Shown: positions 14,704-23,779, numbered from the stretch's first letter. The stretch is DNA of 57,046 nt from Clostridiales bacterium (GCA_019423635.1 JAHZBA010000016.1:1-57046), one strand, 5' to 3'. Notes: generated from the sequence alone by a model not told the origin. Translations and numbers: made by a program.

Positions 14704-17475
14704 CATGACGTGCAGGTCGATAAAGGCCAGCGTCGCCGTCTTCTCGTCCAGCTTCCGCAGGAAGAACCGGGCGGTCAGGTCGCTGGGTTCCCCGTTCAGG
14801 GGCACCCCGTCGTAGTGGATCATCGCGAGGTCGTCCTCGCCCATCCAGCCGTAGTCGGAGGAAATGTCGATGCGCCTGCGGATCTCCTCCCGCTGGGGGC
14901 TGTTCCGCAGGGACGTGACCTTGTAGTCCGCTGTGCCGAAATCCTTGACGGTTTCCTCCCGGGTGCCGCCGCCGCAGCCGTAGCCGTAGACACAGGACTC
15001 CAGCAGCTCCGGCGTCCAGTCCACCTCGCTGCTGTCCACCAGGAAGCTGTTCAGGGCCTCCGCGTACTTCTCCTCCGCCAGCAGCTCCGTCCAGTCCTCC
15101 AGCAGATCCAGGATTTCCTCCCGGCCTGCGTCGGCGGGCAGGATCCGCAGGCGGTCCGGAGACCGGCGGGCGTAGTAGTTCATGAGACAACCGTCCAGCA
15201 GGATCTCCCGCTCCTTCTTCGTCAGGTCTCCTACATGGAGCAGGATATCTTCTACACTGCCATCTGACCGCAGGACCTTGGCGGGAATGTCCTTCTTCCC
15301 CCGGTGGATGGCCTCCCGGACAGAGGGGACCAGTACGCAGTCCCCCACCTCATAGGGGAAGTCCGTCCCCTCGTCCAGGGTGAAGGGCAGGATGCCCCAG
15401 TTGATGCAGTTGGAGCGGTAGCGCTTGGTGGCAAATTCATAGCAGATATTGGCCAGCCCCCCCAGCACCTTCTGGCAGCTGGCGGCCTGTTCCCGCGCGG
15501 AGCCGTCGCCGGGCTTGTTGGCGAAAATGCAGGAGCCAAACTGGGTGTTCTTGCTGGTGAAGCCCCAGCGGTGGAGCTTCGCCGCCAGTTCCACGTCAAT
15601 GGGAGGGAGCTCTGCCGCAGCCCGGGCCGCGGGATGGTCGAAGGGAATTTGGAAGGCCCGGCCCAGCAGAGACTGTAATTTCTCCGGAATTTCCCCCGCC
15701 AGCCGCCGGGCTTCGATCTCCGCCGCCGCCTTGGCCCGGGCAACATACTCCGGCTCCCGGCGGGACAGGGTAAACTCCGCCAGCCGCAGGGGGTTGGAGC
15801 GGAAGGAGGAGGTCTCCCCGGAGGGGATCAGCTCGTCGGTGGTGGTGACGCCGTCCCGCAGCACCGCCGCCAGCTCCACCAGCAGGTTGTCCGCCAGAGG
15901 CTCCACCTTGGGCCAGTCGGTGATATTGGGGCCCAGGATCAGCTCCTCCTCCGGCTGAGGCCTCCCCCAGCCATTGTAGACGCGCTTTTCATAGACGCCG
16001 GCGTCAAAGTGGTAGGGGTGGCGGACGGGCGCGTAGTCCACCTCCGTGGCGGGGGTGATTCTCCCGCCGTGCAGGGCCGTGGCGGCGATAGACCGGGCGT
16101 CCATAAGGCACACAGCGGCAAACTGGCCCTCTCCGGGCTTGGAGCCCTCCCGGTTGGGGAAGTTCCGGGTGGTGTGCCGGAGGCTCAGGCCGTTGTGGGC
16201 GGGCACATCCCCCGCGCCGAAGCACGGTCCGCAGAAGCTGGGCTTGAGCACCGCGCCGCTTTGCAGCAGATCCGCCGAGGCCCCGATCCTCGTCAGCTCC
16301 AGGCTGACGGGAACGCTGGTGGGGTACACGTCCAGGGAGAAGTATCCGTCGCCGCAGCTGCCGCCCCGGAGAATATCCGCCGCCTCGGTGATGTTGTCAA
16401 AGAGGCCGCCGGCGCACCCGGCGATGACGCCCTGGTCCGCCCAGACGCCGCCGTCGCGGATCTTCCGTGTCAGGTCGATGTCGGCCTTGGGGAAGCGCTG
16501 ACCGGCGTCTGCCTCCACCCCGGCCAGAAGCTCCGGGGCGTTCTCCAGGAACTCCCGGATGGTCCAGGCGTTGGAGGGATGGAAGGGCAGGGCGATCATG
16601 GGCTCGATGCGGGACAGATCCACCTCGATATACCGCTCGTACCAGGCGCCGTCGCCAGGCCGCAGTTCCCGGTACTCGGCGCTCCGGCTATGGGCGTCGT
16701 AGAAACCGCGGGTCTCACCGTCGGTCTCCCAGATGGAGGAGAGACAGGTGGTCTCGGTGGTCATGACGTCGATTCCGTTGCGGAAATCAATGGGCAGGCC
16801 CGCAATGCCGGGCCCGGCGAACTCCAGGACGCAGTTGTTCACAAAGCCGCGTTCAAAGGTGGCCTTCACCAGGGCGATGGCCACGTCGTGGGGACCCACG
16901 CCCCGGCGGGGGGCGCCGGTGAGGTACACCAGCACCACCTTGGGGTAGGGCACATCCCAGGTGTTTTTCAGGAGCTGCTTGGCAAGCTCCGGCCCGCCCT
17001 CGCCCACGGCCATGGTGCCCAGGGCGCCGTAACGGGTGTGGGAGTCGGAGCCCAGGATCATCCTTCCGCACCCTGCCAGCTGTTCCCGGGCGTAGGAATG
17101 GATGACGCTCTGGTTGGCGGGGACGTAGATGCCGCCGTACTTCTTTGCCGCGGAGAGGCCGAAGACGTGGTCGTCTTCATTGATGGTGCCTCCCACGGCG
17201 CAGAGGGAGTTGTGGCAGTTGGTGAGGGCGTAGGGAAGGGGGAACGCCCGCATGCCGGAGGCCCGGGCCTGCTGAATGATTCCCACGTAGGTGATGTCGT
17301 GGCTGACCATAGCGTCAAAGCGGATCTTCAGGGCCTCCGGGTTGTCGGAGAGATTGTGGGTCTGGAGAATCGACCAGGCCATGGTCCGGCGGCGGCCCTC
17401 CTCCGGCGGGACAGGCCCGTTGACGCAGGGGGCGCCGTTGACCAGAAAGGTTCCCTCGTGGTGGAGTGTTATCAT
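14701..17475 (-). CDS. acnA: Aconitate hydratase with C-terminal extension
   Basis: Aconitase of the clostridial hydratase type. Visible marks are SDSHTRYGALGTMAVGEGG, the first cluster Cys in CGPCFGAG, and the swivel-domain SCIFANKPGDGS and RSNCINWGILPF. The hydratase part ends at about residue 766 (GCLMNYYA). A further about 150 residues follow that I do not recognise (ending FFLRKLDEKTATLAFIDLHVM). They are in frame, with normal composition and no sign of frameshift, so this is either a fusion or a lineage-specific extension. It is upstream of icd on the same strand. Confidence 0.9.
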   Translation of the reverse strand: MITLHHEGTFLVNGAPCVNGPVPPEEGRRRTMAWSILQTHNLSDNPEALKIRFDAMVSHDITYVGIIQQARASGMRAFPLPYALTNCHNSLCAVGGTINEDDHVFGLSAAKKYGGIYVPANQSVIHSYAREQLAGCGRMILGSDSHTRYGALGTMAVGEGGPELAKQLLKNTWDVPYPKVVLVYLTGAPRRGVGPHDVAIALVKATFERGFVNNCVLEFAGPGIAGLPIDFRNGIDVMTTETTCLSSIWETDGETRGFYDAHSRSAEYRELRPGDGAWYERYIEVDLSRIEPMIALPFHPSNAWTIREFLENAPELLAGVEADAGQRFPKADIDLTRKIRDGGVWADQGVIAGCAGGLFDNITEAADILRGGSCGDGYFSLDVYPTSVPVSLELTRIGASADLLQSGAVLKPSFCGPCFGAGDVPAHNGLSLRHTTRNFPNREGSKPGEGQFAAVCLMDARSIAATALHGGRITPATEVDYAPVRHPYHFDAGVYEKRVYNGWGRPQPEEELILGPNITDWPKVEPLADNLLVELAAVLRDGVTTTDELIPSGETSSFRSNPLRLAEFTLSRREPEYVARAKAAAEIEARRLAGEIPEKLQSLLGRAFQIPFDHPAARAAAELPPIDVELAAKLHRWGFTSKNTQFGSCIFANKPGDGSAREQAASCQKVLGGLANICYEFATKRYRSNCINWGILPFTLDEGTDFPYEVGDCVLVPSVREAIHRGKKDIPAKVLRSDGSVEDILLHVGDLTKKEREILLDGCLMNYYARRSPDRLRILPADAGREEILDLLEDWTELLAEEKYAEALNSFLVDSSEVDWTPELLESCVYGYGCGGGTREETVKDFGTADYKVTSLRNSPQREEIRRRIDISSDYGWMGEDDLAMIHYDGVPLNGEPSDLTARFFLRKLDEKTATLAFIDLHVM

Positions 17476-17614
17476 GGGATCAGACCTCCTTCAGCCTGCG
17501 GATTTGCAAGGACTTTTGCTCTGAATATAGCACAAATCCCCCTTTTTGAAAAGGCGCTTTGCAGGAAAACCGGGACCGTCCTGCATTTTTGGACGATCCC
17601 CCAAAAAGTTGAAA

Positions 17615-17641
17615 GAAAGCGCCCGATTTTCGGGCGCTTTC
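17615..17641. terminator. Hairpin upstream of aconitase
   Basis: A perfect 12-bp stem with a 3-base loop and no clear T-run on the plus strand. It lies between the aconitase start and the NSS transporter stop, as a weak terminator or stabilising hairpin. Confidence 0.5.
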
Positions 17642-17711
17642 GTGATGATGCCGTCAAACGGGGCGGACTGACGGCAGAGTGTCCGGTCCGGTCGGGGGGG
17701 TGGGAGGAAAA

Positions 17712-17743
17712 GGAAAACGGACGCCCGCCGGCGTCCGTTTTTC
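17712..17743 (-). terminator. Terminator of the NSS transporter gene
   Basis: A 14-bp stem with a 4-base loop, followed on the minus strand by a T-rich tract, 20 bases after the transporter stop. Confidence 0.8.
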
Positions 17744-17762
17744 CATCAAAAGGCGCAGAGAA

Positions 17763-19124
17763 TCAGATCAGACCCTGAATCAGGATCACCAGAATCAGCA
17801 CCGGCAGCACGAACTGGAAATAGGGCTTCAGCCCCTGGGACATCCGCAGGCCCTTGCCGGTATTGGCCTCAGCCAGATAGCGCTCGTATCCCCAGCCCCA
17901 CTTGGTGACGCAGAACAGCAGATACACCAGAGAGCCCAGAGGCAGCAGCAGGTTGCTCACCAGGAAGTCCTCGATGTCCAGCACCTGGCCAACCGCCCCG
18001 TTGGGCAGAGTCAGCTCGAAGTACCACAGGTTGTAGCCCAGGACGCAGGGCATACTGGCGATCAGCATGAAGATCCCATTGAACAGCGCGGCCTTCTTCC
18101 GGGACCAGCCGAAGTTGTCGATGCAGCTGGCCTGGAGATTTTCAAAGACGGCGATGATGGTGGAGAAGCTGGCAAAGGTCATGAACAGGAAGAACAGCGC
18201 GCCCCAGATCCGGCCTCCCGCCATGTGGAGGAAGACCTTGGGCAGGACCATGAAGATCAGCGCAGGCCCCTTGTCCGGCTCCATGCCGAAGGAAAAGCAG
18301 GCGGGGAAGATAATCAGGCCGCTCATCAAGGCTACGAAGGTATCCAGAGAGCAGATCCGGACCGCCTCGCTGGCCAGGGTGTGCTCCCGGCTCATGTAGC
18401 TGCCGAAGATCTCCATGGCCGCAATGCCAAGACTCAAAGTGAAAAAGGCCTGGTTCATGGCCGCGGTGATGACCTGGCCCAATCCCGCGTCCATGGCCCG
18501 CTGGAAGTCCGGCAGCAGGTAGAACCGCACACCCTCCATGGCACCGGGAAGCGTCAGGCTGTGAACGGCCAGGATGGCGATCAGGGCCAGAAGCCCCAGC
18601 ATCATCCACTTGGTCACCCGCTCCAGGCCCTTTTGCAGGCCGAAGCTCACAATCAGGAACCCCACAACGACCGTCAGAACCATCCAGAGGGTCATCTCTC
18701 CGGGATTGCCGAGCATGGAGAAAAACACCGCGTCCACCGCATCGTCCGCCATGCCGGTGAAGGTGCCGCTGGCGAACTTGAAGAAATATCCCAGCATCCA
18801 GCCGGAGACCGTGGTGTAGAACATCATCAGCAGGTAGCAGCCTGCCACGCAGAACCAGCCATGGATGTGCCATTTGCTGCCGGGTTTCTCCAGAGCCTGA
18901 TAGCCCTGGACCGCGCTCTTCCGGCTGGCCCGCCCCACCGCCAGCTCCATGGTCAGCACCGGCACGCCCATGATGATGAGGAACAGCAGGTAGAACAGCA
19001 CAAACACACCGCCGCCGTACAGACCGGTGATATAGGGGAATTTCCAGACGTTGCCGATGCCGATGGCACAGCCGGCGCTCACCAGTAGAAAGCCCAGTCT
19101 GGACTGGAAGTTCTCTCGTTTCAT
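17763..19124 (-). CDS. Neurotransmitter:sodium symporter (NSS) family transporter
   Basis: A 453-aa, multi-pass membrane protein. The hallmark NSS TM1 motif (GCAIGIGNVWKFPYITGLYGG) is at the N-terminus, followed by GVPVLTMELAVGRASRKSAV. Bacterial members take up amino acids with sodium (for example leucine or tryptophan); the substrate is not readable here. Start chosen at MKRENF, because AGAAGGAGA precedes it and upstream in-frame sequence lies in the promoter region. Monocistronic with its own promoter and terminator. Confidence 0.92.
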   Translation of the reverse strand: MKRENFQSRLGFLLVSAGCAIGIGNVWKFPYITGLYGGGVFVLFYLLFLIIMGVPVLTMELAVGRASRKSAVQGYQALEKPGSKWHIHGWFCVAGCYLLMMFYTTVSGWMLGYFFKFASGTFTGMADDAVDAVFFSMLGNPGEMTLWMVLTVVVGFLIVSFGLQKGLERVTKWMMLGLLALIAILAVHSLTLPGAMEGVRFYLLPDFQRAMDAGLGQVITAAMNQAFFTLSLGIAAMEIFGSYMSREHTLASEAVRICSLDTFVALMSGLIIFPACFSFGMEPDKGPALIFMVLPKVFLHMAGGRIWGALFFLFMTFASFSTIIAVFENLQASCIDNFGWSRKKAALFNGIFMLIASMPCVLGYNLWYFELTLPNGAVGQVLDIEDFLVSNLLLPLGSLVYLLFCVTKWGWGYERYLAEANTGKGLRMSQGLKPYFQFVLPVLILVILIQGLI

Positions 19125-19200
19125 AGCGGGTCTCCTTCTATTTTTATACACACAGACGAAAAAAGAAAACGGACCCTGCCGTCTCATTTTTCGATGTTAT

Positions 19201-19230
19201 ATTATAAACGGAGGTGATGGAGAAAGTCAA
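19201..19230 (-). promoter_or_regulatory. Promoter of the NSS transporter
   Basis: On the minus strand TTGACT and TATAAT are 18 bases apart, ending 76 bases upstream of the transporter start. Confidence 0.65.
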
Positions 19231-19299
19231 CACTTCTGCGGAAGAAAGTGGAGATCCGGGTGGATTTTCTGCCGTCCTGATTCGGAAGAGGCGGAAATC

Positions 19300-19432
19300 G
19301 TCAACACGGCTGAAAACCGGTGAGCGGTTTTCAAGACGGGCAAAGCCCGCCGGCGCCATTCACAGGCCGTGCATTTCCATCTGCCGCCGTGTTGAAAGGA
19401 GGCCGTTGCTCTTTTCAACTGTGTGACGGTGC
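19300..19432. repeat. Dispersed intergenic repeat, copy 1
   Basis: The 5' part contains the palindrome GAAAACCGGT...CGGTTTTC followed by CAAAGCCCGC; the 3' end has GTTGCTCTTTTCAACTGTGTGAC. Both ends recur, diverged, at 45042-45213. No coding content is evident. The rest of 19125-19524 holds only the NSS promoter and a terminator. Confidence 0.55.
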
Positions 19433-19474
19433 GCGGAGACGGGCGCGGTGCCGGAGCACCGTTTGGAAAAAGAG

Positions 19475-19503
19475 CCAGGAGCCGCCTGACCGGCGGCTCC
19501 TGG
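19475..19503 (-). terminator. Terminator of the Cys/His-repeat gene
   Basis: A perfect 12-bp GC-rich stem with a 5-base loop, followed on the minus strand by CTCTTTTTCC. It is 22 bases after the stop at 19525. Confidence 0.85.
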
Positions 19504-19524
19504 CAGTGTCTTTTCCAATCGGGA

Positions 19525-20226
19525 TCAAGAGGCCAGGCAGCTTCCGTCGCAGAAGCCCGCCCGGTGGCCGTAGCCGCAGCAATTCACGCCGCCGTGGGCA
19601 TGCTGTCCGGAGATGGTACAGCCCTTGACGGAGCAGAGAGCCTGGCAATGTCCGTCACAGAAGCCGCTCTCATGGTCATAGCCGCAGTAGGCGATGCCGT
19701 AGTGGCTGTGCCTGCCGGTCTGCGTGCAGCCGCTGACCGGGCAGAGGGCCTGGCAGTGTCCGTCACAAAAGCCGCTCTCGTGGTCATAGCCGCAGCACGC
19801 CATTCCATAGTGGCTGTGCTGCCCGGTGAGGGTGCAGCCCTCCACAGAACAGAGCGCCCGGCAGCGCCCGTCACAGAACCCGTTTTCATGGTCGTAACCG
19901 CAGCAGAGGGTGCCGTCGTGACTATGGCGTCCGGTGATTGTGCAGCCCTCCACCGAGCAGAGGGGCCGGCACTTTCCGTCGCAGAAGCCGCTCTCGTGGT
20001 CATAGCCGCAGTAGGTCACACCGCCATGGCTGTGGCGTCCCGCGGCGGTGCAGCCCTCCACCGGACACACGGCAATGGCCGCGGGCGTCTGGGCGGCCTG
20101 GGTAGTCTGGGTGGTTCCATGGGACCTGTTATGATGCCCGTGGCCATGGGCGAATGCCGGAAGGACCAGGGACATGGCGGTCAGAAGACAGACGAGAAAG
20201 ACAGGGAAAAACCTTTTTGTTTTCAT
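19525..20226 (-). CDS. Secreted protein with five Cys/His-rich tandem repeats
   Basis: A 233-aa protein. A signal peptide (residues 1-26, MKTKRFF then a hydrophobic core ending PAFA) is followed by a short His/Thr/Gln-rich stretch. Then come five near-identical repeats of about 36 residues of the form C-x4-C-x5-H-x-H-x5-C-G-Y-x-H-x4-F-C-x3-C. Each repeat could bind metal; spacing is constant and variation is mainly at exposed positions. I do not recognise the family. The repeats are also about 108 bp at DNA level, so copy number may vary. Start chosen at MKTKRF, 11 bases behind GGAGGT and consistent with the promoter at 20261-20289. A metal-sequestering or cell-surface role is a guess. Confidence 0.75.
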   Translation of the reverse strand: MKTKRFFPVFLVCLLTAMSLVLPAFAHGHGHHNRSHGTTQTTQAAQTPAAIAVCPVEGCTAAGRHSHGGVTYCGYDHESGFCDGKCRPLCSVEGCTITGRHSHDGTLCCGYDHENGFCDGRCRALCSVEGCTLTGQHSHYGMACCGYDHESGFCDGHCQALCPVSGCTQTGRHSHYGIAYCGYDHESGFCDGHCQALCSVKGCTISGQHAHGGVNCCGYGHRAGFCDGSCLAS

Positions 20227-20260
20227 GACACACAGTACCTCCATTGCAGAGAGTAAATAG

Positions 20261-20289
20261 AATATAGCACGGTTCCCGGGAGGATGCAA
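20261..20289 (-). promoter_or_regulatory. Promoter of the Cys/His-repeat gene
   Basis: On the minus strand TTGCAT and TATATT lie 17 bases apart. The inferred transcript start is about 28 bases before the MKTKRF start codon. Confidence 0.65.
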
Positions 20290-20352
20290 GGCCACGTTTC
20301 AGAAAATTTTGAGAGGGCAGGGGAGGACTTTGGAACAAGGCCCGGACTCCCG

Positions 20353-21864
20353 CTACAGAGGGCTTTTCGGATAGTCCAGGGCCAGGGAGATGCCGTACAG
20401 CTTCATCCAGCGCTGTATGACGCCGTAGCAGCTCAGGCAGGGCTCGAATTTCACATGCAGCACAGAAGGACCAAGGCGGTTCGTGCGCCCGAGAGACTCG
20501 GATTTTGCCAGGATCTTCCGCTCACAGCAGGCGTAGGATTTCCGCAAAAAGGCGAGCTGCTGTTCGCCGGAGGCGGTGGACAGCTCTGTCCGCAGAGGGC
20601 CCCGGGCTGTCAGCTGAACGGTGGGATTCAGTTCACAGCGGAGAATCCGATCCACTACGTCGGAGGAAAATGAGGCGAGCACTGCGCCGAGGTTCTTACT
20701 GATCTGCTGAAATCCGTTCAGCATCTCCAGGCTGCCGCTGCCGGGGAAGGCCTTTTGAACCTGTACATCCTCGCAGTCAAGATAGCCGCTGAAGGCCATG
20801 ATCTGTGTTCCGCTCCTGGTGTCCAGCAGGGCGATGCACCTGCCGTGATCCCTGACGTATGCGTTCCACGACTTGGAATTATCATGGGTGCGGAGATTCA
20901 GGCGGGTGATGATTTCGTTGACCCGCTGAAGCAGGATCTCCACAGAGGCGGGGACCGGCTCGGCCGCGCCGCCGTTGATGACCTCGCAGATATTGTCCGC
21001 CGCTGCTTGCAGCCCGGTCCAGAGGGAGCGGTGATAGACCTCGGAGTGCTCATCCGCCTCCGCGGGGTTCCACTCCGGCAGAATTTTCTGGATGCGCTCT
21101 GCCAGATTCCGCAGTTTGAGGATGGGCGTCTGCTGCTCCCGCCAGAGCGGATTTCGGAGGAAGTCCACCGCCTTTTCGCTGAAGTTCGCCGCACTCTCAA
21201 AAACCGGCCGCAGCTCGCCGGGGGTGAAGGTCAGCAGCGACAGGTGGGAGAACGGTTCGCCGCCAAACAGCCGGCGCGTCCGCTGCAGGAAGCGTTTGGC
21301 CGCGGCTTTGAGCTCCTTCGTGCGGCTGTCGGAGATATCCGCCTGGGAAAAGAGCTCGGCGGAGCGGTAGAGCTGCGTGAGCTCGTCCGCTGAGAAGGAG
21401 AGCCGGGCCTCCCGGGTGCGCCGGGCGGCACACATCTGTAAAAATTCCATGTCCTCCTCCAGCGTTTGGAGGAGGGAACGCATACGCTGGCTGCCGTCCA
21501 GGAGCTTTTCAATGTTTTTTCCGCAGATGCCGCACCATGTGCCCAGGGTGGACACCACCCGGTACAGCTGATACTCCAGTTCCAGACACCGGCCGAAAGA
21601 GAGGTCCTCGGAGCCCTGCAAAAAGGATTCCTCCCGGTTCCGGCGTGTCTGAATCCAACGGATATCCACCAGCCGTTCCGGGGCGCTCCAATAGGCCAGG
21701 GCGGCAGCCTCGCTGGGAAAATCCCTGGCGTACAGGGGTTCTTCCAGAATTTGAAGCGGTTCGAAATCCGGGCGGATGGGGAGGAAGGCCGAGACTTTCC
21801 AGCGCAGCAGGATTTTGCCGGGCTCCTGGTACTCGCGGTCCGGACGGGTGGGTTGCTCATTCAT
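20353..21864 (-). CDS. Protein with C-terminal cytidine-deaminase-like fold
   Basis: A 503-aa protein without signal peptide or membrane segment. Residues 1-330 are mostly helical and charged and I do not recognise them. From about 335 on, the pattern CIALLDTRSGTQIMAFSGYL, then YACCERKILA (the (H/C)xE zinc and proton-shuttle motif), then HVKFEPCLSCYGVI (PCxxC) is the core of the deaminase superfamily. That superfamily includes nucleotide-editing enzymes and toxin deaminases of the YwqJ/SCP1.201 type. All expected catalytic residues are present. The substrate is unknown. It has its own promoter about 180 bases upstream and no immunity-like gene directly beside it. The next gene downstream encodes the Cys/His-repeat protein, from a separate promoter. 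Confidence 0.6.
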   Translation of the reverse strand: MNEQPTRPDREYQEPGKILLRWKVSAFLPIRPDFEPLQILEEPLYARDFPSEAAALAYWSAPERLVDIRWIQTRRNREESFLQGSEDLSFGRCLELEYQLYRVVSTLGTWCGICGKNIEKLLDGSQRMRSLLQTLEEDMEFLQMCAARRTREARLSFSADELTQLYRSAELFSQADISDSRTKELKAAAKRFLQRTRRLFGGEPFSHLSLLTFTPGELRPVFESAANFSEKAVDFLRNPLWREQQTPILKLRNLAERIQKILPEWNPAEADEHSEVYHRSLWTGLQAAADNICEVINGGAAEPVPASVEILLQRVNEIITRLNLRTHDNSKSWNAYVRDHGRCIALLDTRSGTQIMAFSGYLDCEDVQVQKAFPGSGSLEMLNGFQQISKNLGAVLASFSSDVVDRILRCELNPTVQLTARGPLRTELSTASGEQQLAFLRKSYACCERKILAKSESLGRTNRLGPSVLHVKFEPCLSCYGVIQRWMKLYGISLALDYPKSPL

Positions 21865-22045
21865 GATGCGGCCTCTTTCTCTCTTTCAGCTGCGGAGCAG
21901 GCTTTGGGTGGAAGTGGGACGGTTTGCCGGACAGACACGCGGCTTGGGTGCGGTCTCCGGTGTTGTGTATGAGTTTGGCCGGCGGGATTTTTCAGGCTGC
22001 GGATTGGCCGGGCCGAGGAACTCTGATAATATTTTTATAATATTC

Positions 22046-22074
22046 ATTATAGTGGAAGCCGCCGCTTTTGTAAA
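22046..22074 (-). promoter_or_regulatory. Promoter of the deaminase-like gene
   Basis: On the minus strand TTTACA and TATAAT are separated by 17 bases, about 180 bases upstream of the start at 21864. The segment between shows no ORF. Confidence 0.7.
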
Positions 22075-22278
22075 GGCGGGCAGATGGAATTTTCAGGGGA
22101 TTTCCACCTGTCCCACAGCGGTTTGTCTCCGACCAGCCCACCCCGTCCCTGGCAGACCCCAGCTATTTCCCGGAGGATCCGGCGAAAGCAGGGGAAGAGT
22201 AGAGCGCATCCAAACCGGCGGCAGCGCCGCCGGAAAGGTCTCACAGAGTTCGCGTCCGCAGGCGCGAAAAAATTGAAA

Positions 22279-22428
22279 TCCGTTTTTGGCGGCGGCGTGT
22301 ACGTCGCCAAAAACACCTCTCAGTTCTGGAGTGTGCGAAGCCCCCGTCTGCCGCAGGCAGACGGGGGCTGAGTGCATGGAAGAACTGCAACCTTCTCCCC
22401 TCGTCCAAAATCCGCAGATTTTGGACGA
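22279..22428. other. Cluster of three hairpins in the gdhA downstream spacer
   Basis: Three stem-loops follow each other: about 22282-22312 (TTTTTGGCG/CGCCAAAAA arms), 22339-22371 (14-bp near-perfect GC stem) and 22402-22427 (11-bp stem, CGCA loop). None has a classic T-run for gdhA transcription. Apart from the deaminase promoter I see nothing else in 21865-22429. Confidence 0.5.
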
Positions 22429-22429
22429 C

Positions 22430-23779
22430 TCAAAAGATTCCCTGCGCCATCATGGCGTCGGCAACCCGCAGGAACCCGGCGATGTTGGCGCCGGCCACCA
22501 GATTGTAGCCCAGGCCGTACTCCGCCGCCGCCTCCACGCTCATCCGGTAGATCGTGTCCATGATCCCCCGCAGGCGCCGGTCCACTTCCTCCTCGCTCCA
22601 CACCAGACGCTCGCTGTTCTGGGCCATCTCCAAGGCGGACGTGGCCACGCCGCCGGCGTTGACCGCCTTGCTGGGCGCCACGATCACCCCCGGCTGCTCC
22701 ATCAGGAATTTCAGCGCGTCGTTGGTGGTGGGCATGTTGGCCACCTCAATGTAGTATTTCACCCCGCTGGCCGCGATCTTCTTCGCGTGCTCCAGATAGA
22801 CGTCGTTCTGCATCGCCGAGGGCATGCAGATGTCCACCTTCACGCCCCAGGGCTTCTCCCCGGGGAAGAACTCCACGCCGAACTTCTCCGCGTAGTCCTG
22901 CACCCGGTTGCGGCCCGAGGCCCGCATCTCCACCAGATAGTCGATTTTCTCCCGGGTGGTGACGCCGTCAGGGTCGTAGATGTAGCCGTCGGGGCCGGAG
23001 AGGGTCACCACTTTTGCCCCCATCTCCGCCGCCTTGCGGCAGATGCCCCAGGTCACATTGCCGAAGCCCGCGCAGGCGATGGTCTTCCCCGGCAGGCTCT
23101 CCCCCTGGTCTTTGAGGACGTTTTCCAGATAGTATACCGCGCCGAAGCCCGTGGCCTCCGGCCGCACCAGCGATCCGCCGGAGGCGAAGTCCTTGCCGGT
23201 GAGCACGCCGTTCTCCCACGCGCCCCGCAGGCGGCGGTACTGGCCGAAGAGGTAGCTGATCTCCCGGGTGCCCACGCCCATGTCCCCGGCGGGCACGTCC
23301 ACGTCCGGGCCGATGAAGCGGTGCAGGGCCGTCATGAAGGACTGGCAAAAGCGCATGATCTCCGCGTCGGACCTGCCGGCGGGGTCGAAGTCGCTGCCGC
23401 CCTTGCCGCTGCCGATGGGCAGGCCCGTCAGGGCGTTTTTGAAGGTCTGCTCGAAGGCCAGGAACTTGATGATGCTGAGATTCACATTCTTCTGGAACCG
23501 CAGTCCGCCCTTGTAGGGGCCGATGGCGCCGTTGAACTGGCAGCGGTAGCCGGTGTTGGTGTGCCAGGTGCCGTCGTCCGCCATCCAGGTTACCCGGAAG
23601 GTGATGGTCCGCTCCGGCTCCACCATCCGCTCCAGCAGGCAGGCCTTCTCGTACTCCGGATGCCGCTCAATCACCGGCTCCAGAGAGGAGTACACCTCCT
23701 CCACCGTCTGCACAAACTCCGGCTCCCCCGCATGTTTCGCCTTCACTTCTTCAATGACTCGCGCAAGATATGCGTTCAT
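22430..23779 (-). CDS. gdhA: Glutamate dehydrogenase (NADP type, hexameric)
   Basis: A 449-aa enzyme interconverting 2-oxoglutarate plus ammonia and glutamate. The family signature lies at GLPIGSGKGGSDFDP, preceded by GPYKGGLRF; the dinucleotide fold is at CAGFGNVTWG. Length and the YRCQFNGAIGP segment are those of the 450-aa NADP-specific class. SD is AAGGAGG before the start. It collects amino groups from the aminotransferase of the neighbouring fermentation operon, or assimilates ammonia. Confidence 0.95.
   Translation of the reverse strand: MNAYLARVIEEVKAKHAGEPEFVQTVEEVYSSLEPVIERHPEYEKACLLERMVEPERTITFRVTWMADDGTWHTNTGYRCQFNGAIGPYKGGLRFQKNVNLSIIKFLAFEQTFKNALTGLPIGSGKGGSDFDPAGRSDAEIMRFCQSFMTALHRFIGPDVDVPAGDMGVGTREISYLFGQYRRLRGAWENGVLTGKDFASGGSLVRPEATGFGAVYYLENVLKDQGESLPGKTIACAGFGNVTWGICRKAAEMGAKVVTLSGPDGYIYDPDGVTTREKIDYLVEMRASGRNRVQDYAEKFGVEFFPGEKPWGVKVDICMPSAMQNDVYLEHAKKIAASGVKYYIEVANMPTTNDALKFLMEQPGVIVAPSKAVNAGGVATSALEMAQNSERLVWSEEEVDRRLRGIMDTIYRMSVEAAAEYGLGYNLVAGANIAGFLRVADAMMAQGIF

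Noticed and set aside
16009..17778. Plus-strand ORF opposite aconitase
   Set aside because: Shadow of the well-supported aconitase gene; no SD and no domain.
19540..20090. Regular about 108-bp tandem repeats resembling a CRISPR array
   Set aside because: Repeats are in frame, encode conserved Cys/His motifs behind a signal peptide and have no spacers; they are protein repeats.
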